DNA of 64,000 bases from positions 10,743,755 to 10,807,754 of the forward strand of contig CM042539.1 of assembly GCA_023630585.1 (NCBI GenBank), read 5' to 3'. Within the stretch, counting starts at the first letter, position 1; every line of letters starts with the position of its first letter. A program made the translations under genes and the position numbers. The stretch comes from Cranoglanis bouderius. Lineage: Eukaryota > Chordata > Actinopteri > Siluriformes > Cranoglanididae. The notes under the pieces were generated by a model. The model saw only the letters and a list, made by a program, of their open reading frames with translations, made no database searches and was not told where the DNA came from. Below, piece by piece: positions 12,100-24,940 of this stretch.

Positions 12100-12310
12100 T
12101 AGACAACATACACACACATTTTTTTAAATTGCATTATGGGGACTCACACTAGCTTTGTGGGGACATTAGTACATCATGGACACACACACACACACACACA
12201 CACACATTCACAAGACACCAAAAACAGACACCATACACACATATTCAAAGAAATATGACATTATGGGGACTCATTAGTACATCATAAACACACACAGACA
12301 CGGTCATAAA
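12100..12310. repeat. CA-rich minisatellite with 'ttatggggactca' units
   Basis: The block 'ttatggggactcacactagc' with 'gtggggacattagtacatca' is repeated about 120 bp later and again at 15200-15255, interleaved with CA tracts. Confidence 0.65.
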
Positions 12311-12872
12311 CAAGATATATTTATAAACAATTAAGTATATTTTAAGTATGGGGTGATAGTACACAATTTAAGACACAGCTTATGACCACACCCACAACAA
12401 CATTTGACCTAAGTAAAACATTTGCAGTCAGTTAAGTGTTTTTTTGTTTTTTTTGACAAAACCAGCTAACAGTCATGTTCTAGACATTTGTTTATTGTTA
12501 ATTTTAGTCTAGACAAATGACAAAAACGACAGCAATTTTCTTAAACGTCTTAAACGTAACAGTTTTAGTTTATTTGTTTATTAAATTCCCCCTGTGTGCT
12601 CATTTTAAGTTTCCAAACCACGATGCAATAATTTCCCTTGTATTAATCTTCTTTTAATGAAATGTCAGAACACTTTACGAATATCACATTGTCATTAAGG
12701 GCTTACTAAAGCGGTTCTCCTTCTCGGATGTCCCTGAAGTAAATGAAAATTCAGCAGTGGCTTAAACAATCACGCAGCTGGGACTATGTCTCTAACATGC
12801 AGCTGCTCCTTCACAGGGAACTGGGTACATTTAATACCATTACTCTAGTCAGGACATTTCTTATACTGCTAA

Positions 12873-13358
12873 TACAGTACTGTGCAGAAGTTTTAGGCAC
12901 CCTATTTTTTTAGTACAAACTTTGTTATAGATTTTTTATTTTATGACTTCTACATTATCAAGTCAGTACAAAAAACATTTTAGATTCCCAAAGATTAGTT
13001 TTCTAGCACAAAATTAAATGTTACAGAAAAATGTTTGTATGTCATTAAAGAAAGCAGTATATTACGTAAGAGACACTTTTCAGACTAAAAACACAATGAA
13101 GGCTGCTGGGTTTTGCAAAAATAAGAAGCGAGTGTGAAAGTCAAAGTCTCCAGAAGAACTGTGTCTGGTTCTGCAAGATGCTCAATAAAACTTACCAGCT
13201 CATTTCCTTATAAAACTGCACACATTGTACCGGAGACTACTATTTTTTTGTCACACCAAATATTGACTTTGTTTCATTTCATTTAATTATTTTGAAGGCA
13301 TCTTTGCTCTACAGCATTTCTTTGCATGTGCCTAAAACATTTGCACAGTACTGTATAT
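12873..13358. mobile_element. MITE of the 'gcctaaaacttttgcacagta' family, copy 2
   Basis: Opposite orientation to the copy at 8996. The ends are 'tacagtactgtgcagaagtt' and '...catttgcacagtactgta', bordered by TA. Confidence 0.9.
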
Positions 13359-13562
13359 CAAATATATAAATGAAATTGAGTGGATCCGCTGGGGTATAAT
13401 CAGGAATCCTAGTTCTAGCTAGCTAGCAGAAAAAAACATTGAATATATTTAAAAAAAAAAAATTTTAAACATAGCACAGGCTCAGATACATCACTAGATA
13501 CAAGTATCTGTCATCTAAACATTACGCAGGGGCCTATGCTCAGTCTGCAGGGATTAACACGC

Positions 13563-13598
<36 letters not shown>

Positions 13599-15169
13599 TC
13601 TCTTCACACACCATTTTAAATCCCCATTAACAGACTCTGGTTTATGAGCTCCCTGACACAACTTTACAACACGGCAAACAGACAGTAAACACCAGGCGAC
13701 GGGATTTAACACGCGATTAAAATGCCGTTAATTAGAACTAGAGGAAAGCTGTAAAGCCGAGGAACAGGACTAGTCGGGGGTGGATGGGGTTAGGGAGTGG
13801 GCTCAAGGGGGAGTGAGGGATGGGAGCAGGGCTGCACAGCTGCCCCTAAACGAAAAGAACAGATCGTGGCGTCGGTGCATGCGACTCATCTCATCTCTCT
13901 CTCTTTTTTTTTTTGCTTCCCTCCAGAATTCCTGCGTTTGCTCGCCGTATCAAAGGTCAGAGTGTTAACGGCCTTCTGCGCCTCTCCAAGCATTCCCTCA
14001 CACACTCGCCGATATAAATCAGCCCCTGCTCACCGTCTATCAGTCTGTCTGCTACTCCACATTTCAAACACTTCTCCTGCACACACTGGCCAACGCACAC
14101 AGTGCGGTCACTGCTGGTTGTTGTTACATTACGATTGTTGTTACGATCGTTGTCATTTCACGTCATTTCATGTATTTGTGCAATCCTAAATACTCCACAG
14201 ACTTTCAAAAAAAAAAAAAAAAAAAAAAGAAAGGATTCTAATGATGGTGTGTTAGGCCTGGGTTAGACTTCTGCACCCAGGTATCTGTCAACATGAGTGG
14301 GCCATAATGTGAACGTGTCCACTAGGGAACGGAAAATAAAACGAACTAAATGAAAGCCTCGTCTCGCTGCAAAATGAATGGAGAAGTGGTTAAGTAGTGA
14401 ATGTGGGAATACTGCAGATCACTGCTTACGTCACTGATACCGTGCTATTAGATTTTAAAGTCAAATAGACAGGGGACGGCTGTGTTTTTCTGTCAAAGAC
14501 ACGTGTACATACTGCGTACTAAAAGAGAATACATAATAAGCCCAAACTACATACCATCTCTGAAATGTTTTTTTTTTTTAACTTATAAACTTATGCTACT
14601 TATACATTTCCATTATGTTAGTTATCCCAACAGATAGCTAAACAACATGAAATGAAATTCTATTTTGTTTATATTAATGTGCTCGTCCTAATAAACGACT
14701 ATTTCTATAGTAACAGCTATAGTCTATAGTCACAGTAACGAATTCGCAATTTCAGAAATCGAAATCTTTCAACGAGTTCACAAGTTGTGACACAACAGTG
14801 ACGTTTCTCAATATAGCAGATCCCTTAAGAATTCTGATAACAGCCAAGGCAAAGTGTATAATAGACTTGTTTCTCAGTTATTTATCAATATATGTGAGGG
14901 AAATGTTTACTGTTTTGCCACTGTGCTTGTCTGTACAAATACAAATGACTCCATGGCTAGGAACTAACTCACCAAGTCTGTAGTCTCAGACCTTACCTGG
15001 CCTGTGCATATTTGCAAAATTATTCTCACAGATTTCCCATCTTTCCTGTCATTTTGAAGAAGCACAAATTTTAACACTCTATTTGTGCGACACAAGAAAT
15101 GTAAGTAATAATTTATCATTTATGGTTGAATTTTGGACCTCAAAGACACACATACAAGATACCACAAAC
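13359..15169. other. Intron, no gene recognised
   Basis: Contains a CA tract (13567-13594), a GC-richer patch around 13690-14060 with a TTAATTAG homeodomain-type core near 13730, a poly-A run at 14206-14228, and AT-rich DNA. Short open frames have no similarity I recognise. Confidence 0.4.
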
Positions 15170-15267
15170 AATGACACCATACACACATTCAAAGAAATAT
15201 GACATTATGGGGACTCAGATCACACACTAGCTTTGTGGGGACATTAGTAATACATGGACATGGACAC

Positions 15268-15337
<70 letters not shown>

Positions 15338-15457
15338 CATATATACAAGACATGGACACATGGACACACACGCACACACACACAAACACACACACACACC
15401 ATATATACAAGACATGGACACACACACACACACACACACACCATATATACAAGACAT

Positions 15458-15505
<48 letters not shown>

Positions 15506-15515
15506 ACACACACAA
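15170..15515. repeat. CA-rich array with 'ccatatatacaagacatgga' units
   Basis: Long CA tracts separated by three copies of 'ccatatatacaagacatgga'. Open frames of Thr-His or Cys-Val on both strands are artefacts. Confidence 0.95.
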
Positions 15516-16104
15516 AGGGACTGTTTGTTTTAACCACAGGAGTGTGTGACACCTCGTCTGTAATCGGTGTTAACCCCGTTTTATGATGTCTGCTTCCTGA
15601 CGCATGAAATTACATTAACAGAGAGACAGAGACACAGAGAGGGAGACATTCTCAGGTTGCCAGACTCATCTCAAAAAGCAAGCGAGACACCCTGAATGCG
15701 GTTTTTTGTGTGTGGTGTGCCAATTTTTTTTATTTATTTTTTTATCAAAAAGAAATCAAATTAAGTGTAAAGTGAATAAATCAGCATATGGTTTGGAGTC
15801 ACTGAACAATAACACTCACTATCTTCTCGGTGTATGAGACCGTAATTACTCACTGACAGGGTTTTGTTGTTGGTTGATTAATGCTGAAAGGCACTTCACC
15901 ACTAAACACGTGTCACGTATCAAATAAAAGCGTCGCGTTTAGCCCGCGTTGTTACTAAAGCCTACTGGAAACCCATGCTTGAGAAGTGCTAATTAGCCTT
16001 TCACGCTACCAAGAAATAGTAGTCAAGTAAACATAAAAGAACATGCGGTTTGGGACGTGAACACAAATACTAGCTAGCAAAGACGAAATTCTGTGCTACA
16101 TAGT

Positions 16105-17515
16105 GCGACTGATCAGCGGTTAGTGAGACAAGAAAGCATGAAGTAAGAAAGGAAGTAATGAGTGTGCATTCTTTTATACATTTTTTTAAAAACATTTTTT
16201 ATTTTTTATAACCTGTCATTTTCATTCTTTCTTTATCTTTTTCATTTATTGTTTATTTCTTTTTATTTCTCCTTCTTTCTTTCTGTATTTTTGTTCTTTC
16301 TTTTTTCTATTATACAATTTCCATTCTTATTTTGTATTTTCTTTTTTTCTTTCTTTTTCATTTCTTCTTACATTCTTACTTGTTATACATTTTTCATTCT
16401 CTCTTCACTCTGTTCTATTTTGCCTTTGCTTCTTGCTTTCTTTGTTTCTTTGTTGTTTTGTTGCCTTCCTTCCTTTCATTCATTATTCATTCATATTTTC
16501 TTTCTTTCATGGTTAATTTTTATTTTTGTTGTTTCTAATTGTTCTAGAATTTTCTTAATTCTCCTGTTCTTTCTTTCTTTTTTCCTGTCTTTCTTTAATT
16601 AACTATTAATTTATATTTTCTTTCGTTCATTCCAACTTTCTTCCATTTTTAATTTTTTTTTTTGTTCTTTTTTGTATTTTCTTTTTTTCTTTCTTTTTCA
16701 TTTGTTCTTACATTCTTTCTTGTTATACATTTTTCATTCTCTCTGCGCTTGTTTTTTGCTATTTTGCCTTTCTTTCTTTCTTTTTTCTTTGTCTTTAATT
16801 ATTATTTTCTTCCTTGCTTTCATTCATTATTCATTATTTTTTTCTTTCTTTCATTCCATCTTTCTTTCATGGTTAATTTTATTTTGGTTGTTTTTCTTTT
16901 TTTTTTTTAATTGTTCTAGAACTTTCTTCATTCTCCAGTTCTTTCTTTCTTTCTTTGCTATATACTGTGACTGATTAGTGGTTAGTGAGAATAAAGCATG
17001 AAGTAAGAAAGAATAATGAGTAATGAGTGTACATTCTTTTATACATTTTATTTTTTACCTTTATGTCATCTTCATTATTTCTTCACGTTATCTTTTTTAT
17101 TTATTGTTTATTTCTTTTTTTATTTCTCCTTCTTTCTTTCTTTTAAAAAAAAAATAATTTTACATATTTTGTCTGTTATTTTTGTTCTTTTTTTCTTTTT
17201 TCGATTATAGAATTTTCATTCTTATTTTTGTTGTTTCTTTTTTTTTCATTTGTTCTTACATTCTCCCTCTGTTCTTCTTTTGCTATTTTTTCCTTTCTTT
17301 CTCTCTTTCTTTCTCTTTAATGACCATTTTCTTCCTACCCACCTTCCTTCCTTTCATTATTCATTCCATCATTCTTTCACGGTTAATTTTTTATTTTTGT
17401 TGTTTCCTTCATTCTCCTGTTCCTTCTCTCTTTGATATATTCAGTGCGACTGATTAGCAGATAGTGAGACGATAAAGTGTGAAGTAAGAAAGAACGTAAT
17501 GAGTGTGCAGTTCTG
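16105..17515. repeat. Tandem duplication of a pyrimidine-rich unit
   Basis: A roughly 75-bp block containing 'gtgaagtaagaaag' and 'taatgagtgtgcattctttt' type sequence occurs near 16105, 16968 and 17448. The first two are followed by TTTC-rich tracts of about 790 and 400 bp with shared internal landmarks, for example 'ttcattctctctnc' and 'catggttaattttnatttt'. Apparent Phe-rich proteins here are artefacts. Confidence 0.75.
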
Positions 17516-17877
17516 ATCAGTTTAACAAAGTTAGTACGAGGTCAGTACGAGGAAACAAGAAGGACAGAAGTTTCAGATTCGGACGATGAGGTCGCTTTAC
17601 ATGGTTTTCAATTCAAACTGAAATTTATATGCTTTGACCAAATCTCCATTTCAAGGGCACTGAGTGGCAGAAGCCATTAATCAGCACACACTCAGCAGTG
17701 CGAGTGTGTGTGTGTGTGTGTGTTTGTGTGTGTGCGTGAATTCACACGCTCTTATAACATCACCAATCAGTGACTGTTGGCTAAACACTGACTCCTGTTA
17801 GCACTGTGGTGTTAATAAATCTAAATTTAACACCTAACTGAGCAGAGCTTAACACCTTTATCATCTCCAACACCCCC

Positions 17878-17925
17878 CACCAGCCCCAGCCCCAGCCCCA
17901 CACCCACACCCACACCCACACCTGC
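17878..17925. repeat. (CCCAGC)n / (CCCACA)n hexanucleotide tract
   Basis: Short C-rich hexanucleotide repeat. It superficially resembles telomere-type sequence but is not TTAGGG. A GT tract follows at 18065-18108. Confidence 0.85.
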
Positions 17926-18065
17926 AAGATGATAAACACAAACTTAAAAGTTAAGTGTGTTCCATAAGCGGTGTTTATCTATCAACGTGTGTGAATTAAT
18001 GTTCGGTGAAAATAAAAGCCTCGCCTCAGGTTTAGCCGCACTGCTTTACCTTGCAGTCCTGTATT

Positions 18066-18108
<43 letters not shown>

Positions 18109-18579
18109 TAACCTTGGATCCGGTGCTGCATAAATGTTTCAAAAGAAGCCTGTTTACTTTTTAATACCCATAATACAGCGCAAGTCTGAACGCTTTGTGG
18201 AGCTGAGTCACAGTAGACGGGATGAAACCACATCAGAGCGTGACTGCTTGTTGTATAAATCTGAATTGAAAGTGTGTTGTGTGTGTGACATTTAATCCGC
18301 AGTCTGTACATTAATCAGCACAGTGTCCCTAAACTGGCATTCCTCACACCTCTTCACCCTTTACTGTGATGAGTCCACGACTAAAGCAGGAGTCTGTTCA
18401 CACTCTGTTTTGTGGATCATTTCAGAGAGAGGTGTACTGTGGATTTTGGGTTTTATGAATTTTATACTTTTATAGTTGAAAAATGTGAAATTTTCACTTT
18501 CAAACAATGGTGATCAGTTTATCACGCTTCGCTTCATCAGTAATGCACACGCTTTTACTTTAATATTTAGAAAGAAATT

Positions 18580-19330
18580 TCTTTATTTCTTATGTTCCTT
18601 ATTTCATTTAATCTCTTTTTTATTCAATTTATTTACCTTTTTCTATGCATTTCACAATCTTTCACACATTTTTCCTTTTATTTATTTATTTTCTTATTAC
18701 TTTGGTCACCTTCACTTTCTTCAGATTATCTTGATCATTTAACGTGTATTTCTTTTTTTTTTTTTAATTTGATCTTCTTTCTTCATAATTTTATATACGG
18801 TCTTTCTTATTTTTGTCTTTTTTCTTTTATACAATTTTATACAATCTTTCTTATACATTTTTACTTATACCCTTTCTTCTTTTTTTTTTTTTTTGCTATT
18901 TTGCCTTTCTTTCTTTCTTTTTAGTCTTTCTTTGCCTTTAATCATTGTTCTCTTCCTTCCTTCCTCTTTCTTTCTTTATTGTTGTTTTTAACCGTTCTAG
19001 AATTTCTTCATTCGCCTGTTCTTTCCTTTTTTCTTTCTTCCTTCCATTCATTATTTATTCGTATTTTCTCTTTCATTCCATCTTTCTTTCATTGTTGATT
19101 TTTTTTGTTATTCTTTTTTATTGTTATAGAATTTTCTTCATTCGCCTGTTCTTTCCTTTTTTCCTTTCATTCATTATTCATTCATATTTCTTTCTTTAAT
19201 TCAATCTTTCTTTTGTTGTTAAATTTTTACTTTTGTTCTTTTTAATTGGCCTGTCATACCTTTCTTTCTTCCTTTCCCTCCTTTTCCTATCTAGTTTCTT
19301 TCTAACTTTATCTATATTTATTATCTGGCT
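18580..19330. repeat. Pyrimidine-rich TTTC tract
   Basis: About 750 bp of T/C-rich sequence related in texture and in several phrases ('ttgcctttctttctttctt', 'ttcttcattcgcctgttctt') to the 16.1-17.4 kb block. Confidence 0.8.
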
Positions 19331-20399
19331 ATGATTTTTAGTACAGAAAACCAATCTTTCTAACCACTAATTGGCCAGCGTGTTAGCAGGCTCAGATAGC
19401 ACAAAGTGTTTCTCTTTGTTATGCAGTATTTATTACCACTGTCCCAAACCACATGCTTTCTTAAGTGTTCACGCTGAGCATAACTCCCTAGAATGAATCC
19501 CGGTGACAACCCTTCTAGCATACACTAGTGTTTGGGACACAGCCCAAACTCTTCCTCTGAGCTTTCTCGTGGGCTTGAATGTGTGATAACACATTTAAAA
19601 CTCTGTACTAAAAGCTGTATTCAATATCTGACATACAAGAGCTTTTGGTGAAGAGCTTTTCATCATTAATCATCAACACTAAACCCCCCCTCCAGTGTGC
19701 AATTACAATCACCCACTTACCCTCTCCACTATAAAAAAAAAAGAGCATAAGATCTAACGTGTTAAGTGCACGTTAACCCTAAATCGCCCTGCACTAGGTT
19801 GGTGTTGCTAATGTTGTCTGTTATCAGGCTCTCTGAAGCTCTTCAGCTTTCATCACACTCCTCTTCATCAGCAAGTTCATGTTTACATTGTCAGTTAAGG
19901 CCTCAGTCATTCTCACTTTCTGTCTCTCTATCGGTCTCTGCATGTCACTCATCTGCTGATGGCTCAGTCCGTCTTTCTAAGTGAAGTGGATGATGGAGGG
20001 ATTAGTGTGTGAGAGAAGACTCTTTGTTTATTCACCACGCTGTGGCGGAAGGTGCGATTCTCTCTCACACGGCCAAGGAGACAGATTCGGTTTCAGAAAT
20101 GGTGGGTGGGTTTGTAATGGAAGTTGTGGACGGTGACATTGCATACAAGAAGACATCATTTACACACGCATTATTTTTATATACACACACACACACAGAT
20201 ATAAAGTAATCACATACTTACAAAAAAAAAAAAAAAAAAGTATAGCAAGCTATATATTTGGCTAACAATTCCATTAGTATCTAGCATTAACAATGAGCTT
20301 CCTTTCTTCATTCTGTCATAGTCATGCTGTTAAGCTTTAGACAGCTCTTAAAAATTATTCAAATATTTTACCTTTATTTTTTCTTGCATAATATAAAAA
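19331..20399. other. Intron, no gene recognised
   Basis: Holds a decayed 'gtcccaaa...tttgggac' remnant around 19440-19545 and an A run at 20221-20239. Nothing else could be recognised. Confidence 0.4.
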
Positions 20400-20414
20400 T
20401 ATCTAACTAACCAA

Positions 20415-20561
20415 CAGTAGTACTAGTTGTTGCAGTAGTAGTAGTGGTGGTAGTAGTAACTAATAGTAGTAGTACTGGTGGTGGTAGTGGTAGTGGTGGT
20501 AGTAGTAGTAACTAATAGTAGTAGTAGTGGTGGTGGTGGTGGTAGTAGTAGTAGTAGTAAC

Positions 20562-20592
<31 letters not shown>

Positions 20593-20696
20593 GGTAGTAG
20601 TAGTAGTAACTAGTAGTACTGGTGGTGGTAGTAGTAGTAGTAGTGACTAATAGTAGTAGTAGTACTGGTGGTGGTAGTAGTAGTAGTAGTGACTAA

Positions 20697-20736
<40 letters not shown>

Positions 20737-20820
20737 GGTAGTAGTAGTAGTAGTGGTACTACTGCTGGTGGTAGTAGTAGTAGTAGTGGTGGTGGTGGTA
20801 GTAGTAGTAGTAGTAGTAAC

Positions 20821-20870
<50 letters not shown>

Positions 20871-20875
20871 ACTAA

Positions 20876-20910
<35 letters not shown>

Positions 20911-20952
20911 ACTAATAGTAGTAGTGGTGGTGGTGGTAGTAGTAGTAACTAA

Positions 20953-20984
<32 letters not shown>

Positions 20985-21029
20985 ACTAATAGTAGTAGTA
21001 GTGGTGGTGGTGGTAGTAGTAGTAACTAA

Positions 21030-21061
<32 letters not shown>

Positions 21062-21106
21062 ACTAATAGTAGTAGTAGTGGTGGTGGTGGTAGTAGTAGT
21101 AACTAA

Positions 21107-21136
<30 letters not shown>
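20415..21136. repeat. TAG/TGG trinucleotide array with higher-order units
   Basis: About 720 bp made of (TAG)n and (TGG)n blocks punctuated by 'taactaatag' or 'gtgactaatag'. Toward the 3' end the unit 'aactaatag(tag)n(tgg)n(tag)n' repeats regularly every 50-60 bp. Confidence 0.95.
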
Positions 21137-21138
<2 letters not shown>

Positions 21139-22354
21139 AAACTAAGCATTTGCCACTTGTGTTAAAACAAAAACGAGGTGGGAATTTGTCACTTTGTCAC
21201 ACTTATATAAATCAAGCGGTAATCATCACTTGTTAGCTAATTGCTGTTTTTTAACAATGGTGGGTAAGATGATCATCCTATGAAAGCTAGGAATGTCTGG
21301 CTAATGTTTATGATAACATCCACCCTGGAAGCAGGAAATAAAAAGGTTTCTTTAGTTCCCAGGAACTAAAATAAGTTTCTGCAGTGGAAATTCCCCCAAT
21401 TATACATTTTCTCTTTCTCTTTTCTGTAAAGTGGCTCAGGTGCTAAGCATTCCTTCAGTAAAATAAACTCAAGACAAACTTTAATATGTCTTATTCTTCC
21501 AGTTGTTTTGGTAACATGACAAACTTTTCGTTTGTTTTGTTTTATTAAGTTAAAAAAACGAGAGAAAAAGAAAGGCTGGTGATGGAACGACACAGTTTCA
21601 TAGCTGTTACAACGTGAGGAGTAATAGGAACAAACTTAAAATGTTAAGGATTTATTAATGCTGCTTTCATTAATAAAATAAAAGATTTGTAACTGTTTGC
21701 AAATTGCTGTGACAGAGGAATAAACCACTGTGAAATGTGCTGTTACTCCGGTGTTGATTTTCCAATAGCACACCTATAGCACGTCGTGTCGCATTTTATT
21801 CCTTACTAATTACTATTAATTAGTAGTAATTCCTTACTAAGTACTAATTACTCACTAGGAATCCAGTGGTGTAATGACGAAAACGTTTTGAACGGACGAA
21901 GTTCCGAAGTTCATAAGGAAATCCGAAATTCATGGTCAAAACACGACACAGTGATTAAGTGAAAACCTTGTCATCGTGAAAGTGAAACTTCCCGTCAGAA
22001 GGAATGTACTCTTGATAATCACGGGATTCTGTGACAGCCGGGAATAGTGGGGGACGTTTTAGTGTACGTATTTTGAAATGCTTTTACACACTGATAAACA
22101 GTGACAGTAAACAACTGGAGATGAGTCAAAGGGGAAAGTAAAACTAAATGAGTGTTGGGATTTTCCCAGCATGCACTGACTATAGTGCAGGTGTGCTACA
22201 ATAGTGACCACAAAAATCAGGATCAATCTGATGGCTGGAAAACTGAATAGATAGAAACTGAAATCGACAGAGCATTAAAAAACTTTTTTATATATATATA
22301 AAATATATATAAAAAAGCACATTAAAGCTTCATTTTGTAGATCATTTCAGTGCT

Positions 22355-22393
<39 letters not shown>

Positions 22394-23778
22394 TATTTAT
22401 TTAGAAATTCTATACTGCATTAAGGGACATGCTGTTATAATAACATTTTTAATATATATTGTTACAGTATATATTTTCCAATAACAGTATTGTGCCAATG
22501 ATTACAATGTTTTATTTATTACTGGATGTCATGACTTCTTACACGTTTATTTTTTGTAGAACGCCCTTGAGAAGTTAGTTCCTGTTATCACTTACGTTAT
22601 AGAAACTACGAACTATAAGCTCGTTACTGAGAAACCAGAAAGCGCAACCATCTCCTTACAGAAAACTTCACCATATCAACAAGTATACTGTATGTTTTTC
22701 TTTGTTTATTATAAGACTAAGATTATATGGCATGTCCACCACACTAGTCTCTCAAGTCACACTAGTCACTGTTTTAGGCTTATGCAGCTCATTACGTTCT
22801 TAAAATGCTCAGTGACTCATTTTTTTTCTGAAATGTCCATACACTTGGTCAATGAAGCCTATCTGTAAAATCCAGGAAATGTTTATCACACAGGCCTTCA
22901 ATGCATTGACACGTCTAATTACACAGATAAGTTCGACTATCAGAGTGCCTGCAGCATTCAGGCACACACCTCTACACACTTGTTTCACTCAATCAAGCCA
23001 TCGTGTATAGGAGTCTGATCGCTGCTACGTGAGACGCCTACACCAGTCAGTCTTTACTTCCTTATCTGACTAAACGCCAAATAGCTTCCTACAGATAGTG
23101 CTCTAGATTTCTAGATATCTGGTTGTCCAATGTTGAGATATTTGTATTTCAGTGCCCTAATTTTAACATAAATTCACTTCATAGGATATGGTACGAGTGG
23201 GTTCTTTTTGTACTATAAATAGTACAAAATAAAAACTTTTACATTTTCTACACCACTTGATGACCAATTGGTGGGAATTTAGCTCTTTTTTTTTTCTTTC
23301 TACATCCTATCTATATAGAGAGACGCTAATGAATATAAAACAAGAGCTTTCATACCCTATCTGGTGCAACAGGGAACCATTTGAAATTCAGCTCCCTACT
23401 TCATACAAGTCAACTACAGAAAGTGTGAAATAGCAGCTTCTGGAGTACTATACGTCCAATAGGAGTGTACATGTGTGATCACTTGAATCAAATATATAGA
23501 TTAAATATGTCATCATTATTATTACAACATCTGTCCATTATGCTGGAGCTTGGGAGAAGAAACCCTCTCTGACAGGCACTCATGCACTACTGCTCCTGGC
23601 AAAAACAAGGCTGTGTCCTAAATTGCATTCATTTGACTTCAGTGGCTGTGACCCTTCCCCTCCGCAGAATGTGCACTTTATCAGAGAGGGAGCTTTGAAG
23701 GGCAGAACAAAAGGGCATCCCATGTTTAGATTAGGTAACGTAAGCAGCGCATTTTCTGCATGGACAAGTTAACACAAA

Positions 23779-23811
<33 letters not shown>

Positions 23812-23854
23812 GTGACATTTCCACTGTAGTTGCTTTGAGAAATAAAAGCAGGGA
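21137..23854. other. Intron, no gene recognised
   Basis: AT-rich. It contains an inverted A/T repeat (about 22280-22315) and an (ATT)n tract (22360-22390), and a CA tract at 23781-23811. No exon-like block was seen. Confidence 0.4.
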
Positions 23855-24000
23855 TGAATGAAAGGAGGTGTGACCTTTGTGCCCATCAGTCCCAGTCAAG
23901 AAGGTGTGGCCTTTGTTTGTCAGTCCAATGAAGGAGGCATGACTTCTGTGTTTGTCATTGCCAGTGAAGGAGATTTGGTCTCTGTGTATGACCAGCTAAA
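23855..24000. repeat. Degenerate minisatellite, about 43-bp unit
   Basis: Three to four diverged units share 'gaaggaggtgtgacctttgt' followed by 'catcagtcc(c)agt'. The apparent 63-codon frame across it is a repeat product. Confidence 0.6.
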
Positions 24001-24424
24001 CACCCAGCATAAATACAAACAATCCCAGCAAGTATCTTGTTGTGCTTAAAGTCAATTACACAAGAGCCTCTATGATTGTTGTCATGGTAACAGTATACGT
24101 TATTGTCCGGTTGTCAGACCGATGGGAATGTGGTCCCAATCACCAGCTCCAGGTCGGTGTTTTGATCAAATGCTGAGGCTTACAGAGACCATGGTTATGG
24201 AGGAATATAATCCCAGCATAACCACGACAACCATCTAAACAAACACCACAATAAAATGTACTTTGACATTTTTATGTTTTGGTTCAACTGGCTGTGACAC
24301 ATTCTGTTTCACTGTGTTCACATAATGCCTACTCAGTGCAGCTTGAGCTGTTTTAAATGGCATTAACTTACATGATATAAAAATGCTATGATTGGCTAGC
24401 GACAGACACAGAGACAAACAGAGA

Positions 24425-24812
24425 GGGTGATAGATACATTGGGATAGCTGAATCTCATATAGTGATAGATACACTGGGATAGCTGAATCTGATATAGTGA
24501 TATATACATTGGGATAGCTGAATCTCATATAGTGATAGATACACTGGGATAAACTTTTATGACTGATAAACTGGGATGAAATGAATCTGATATAGTAATA
24601 GATACACTGGGATACCTGAATTTGATATTGTGACAGATATACTGGGATAAATTAATCTCATGTTACAGATACACTGGGAAGAAATTAATCTGATATAGTG
24701 ACACATTCACTGGGATAACTAAATCTTATATAGTGATAGATACACTGGGATGAAATTAATCTGATATACAGGCAGATACACTGGGATGAAGTGAATCTGA
24801 TATAGTAATCGT
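24425..24812. repeat. Minisatellite, about 35-bp unit, next to a stau2 donor site
   Basis: About eleven units of the type 'agatacactgggatagctga' followed by 'atctgatatagtgat'. The array ends about 15 bp from the donor of the 24827-24940 exon, so it is at the very start of the downstream intron in the transcript. Confidence 0.92.
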
Positions 24813-24826
24813 GTATAATTGGGCAC

Positions 24827-24940
24827 CTGGTCATGGCTGGCCTGTATGGAGCTCCCAATGCCGTGGAACGTCATCTGAACGGGCGAGAGAGTGAGATAAG
24901 TCACAAACTCATTGTCCGTCTGTCCATCCGTATACTGCAA
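24827..24940 (-). CDS. stau2: stau2 exon, dsRBD5-like fold
   Basis: A phase-0 exon of 114 nt (38 codons) runs from acceptor ctgtgtttcag|TTG to donor CCAG|gtgccc. The peptide begins LQYTDGQTDNEFVTYLTLS and continues VQMTFHGIGSSIQASHDQ, matching the long-isoform STAU2 C-terminal half-dsRBD (family pattern TLAPVQMTFHxIGSSIxASHDQ). In known proteins the next residues are AALSALKQ..., encoded by a later exon not found in this window. The 11.6-kb intron upstream is the largest fully visible one. A roughly 35-bp minisatellite starts a few tens of bases beyond the donor. Confidence 0.95.

Noticed and set aside
17878..17925. Interstitial telomeric repeat
   Set aside because: The unit is CCCAGC/CCCACA, not the vertebrate CCCTAA.
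16162..19199. Phe/Ser/Leu-rich frames resembling membrane proteins
   Set aside because: Low-complexity TTTC-rich DNA; hydrophobicity follows from T-rich codons, with no conserved motifs or splice structure.
20415..21136. Repeat-spacer regularity suggestive of a CRISPR array
   Set aside because: Units are trinucleotide-based, spacers are not unique, and the genome is eukaryotic.
24235..24370. Minus-strand frame containing QAALS near 24330, resembling the expected next stau2 residues (DQAALSALK)
   Set aside because: No AG acceptor joins in the right phase (nearby AGs give an early stop), and similarity ends after five residues (RHYVNTVKQ follows). Treated as coincidence.
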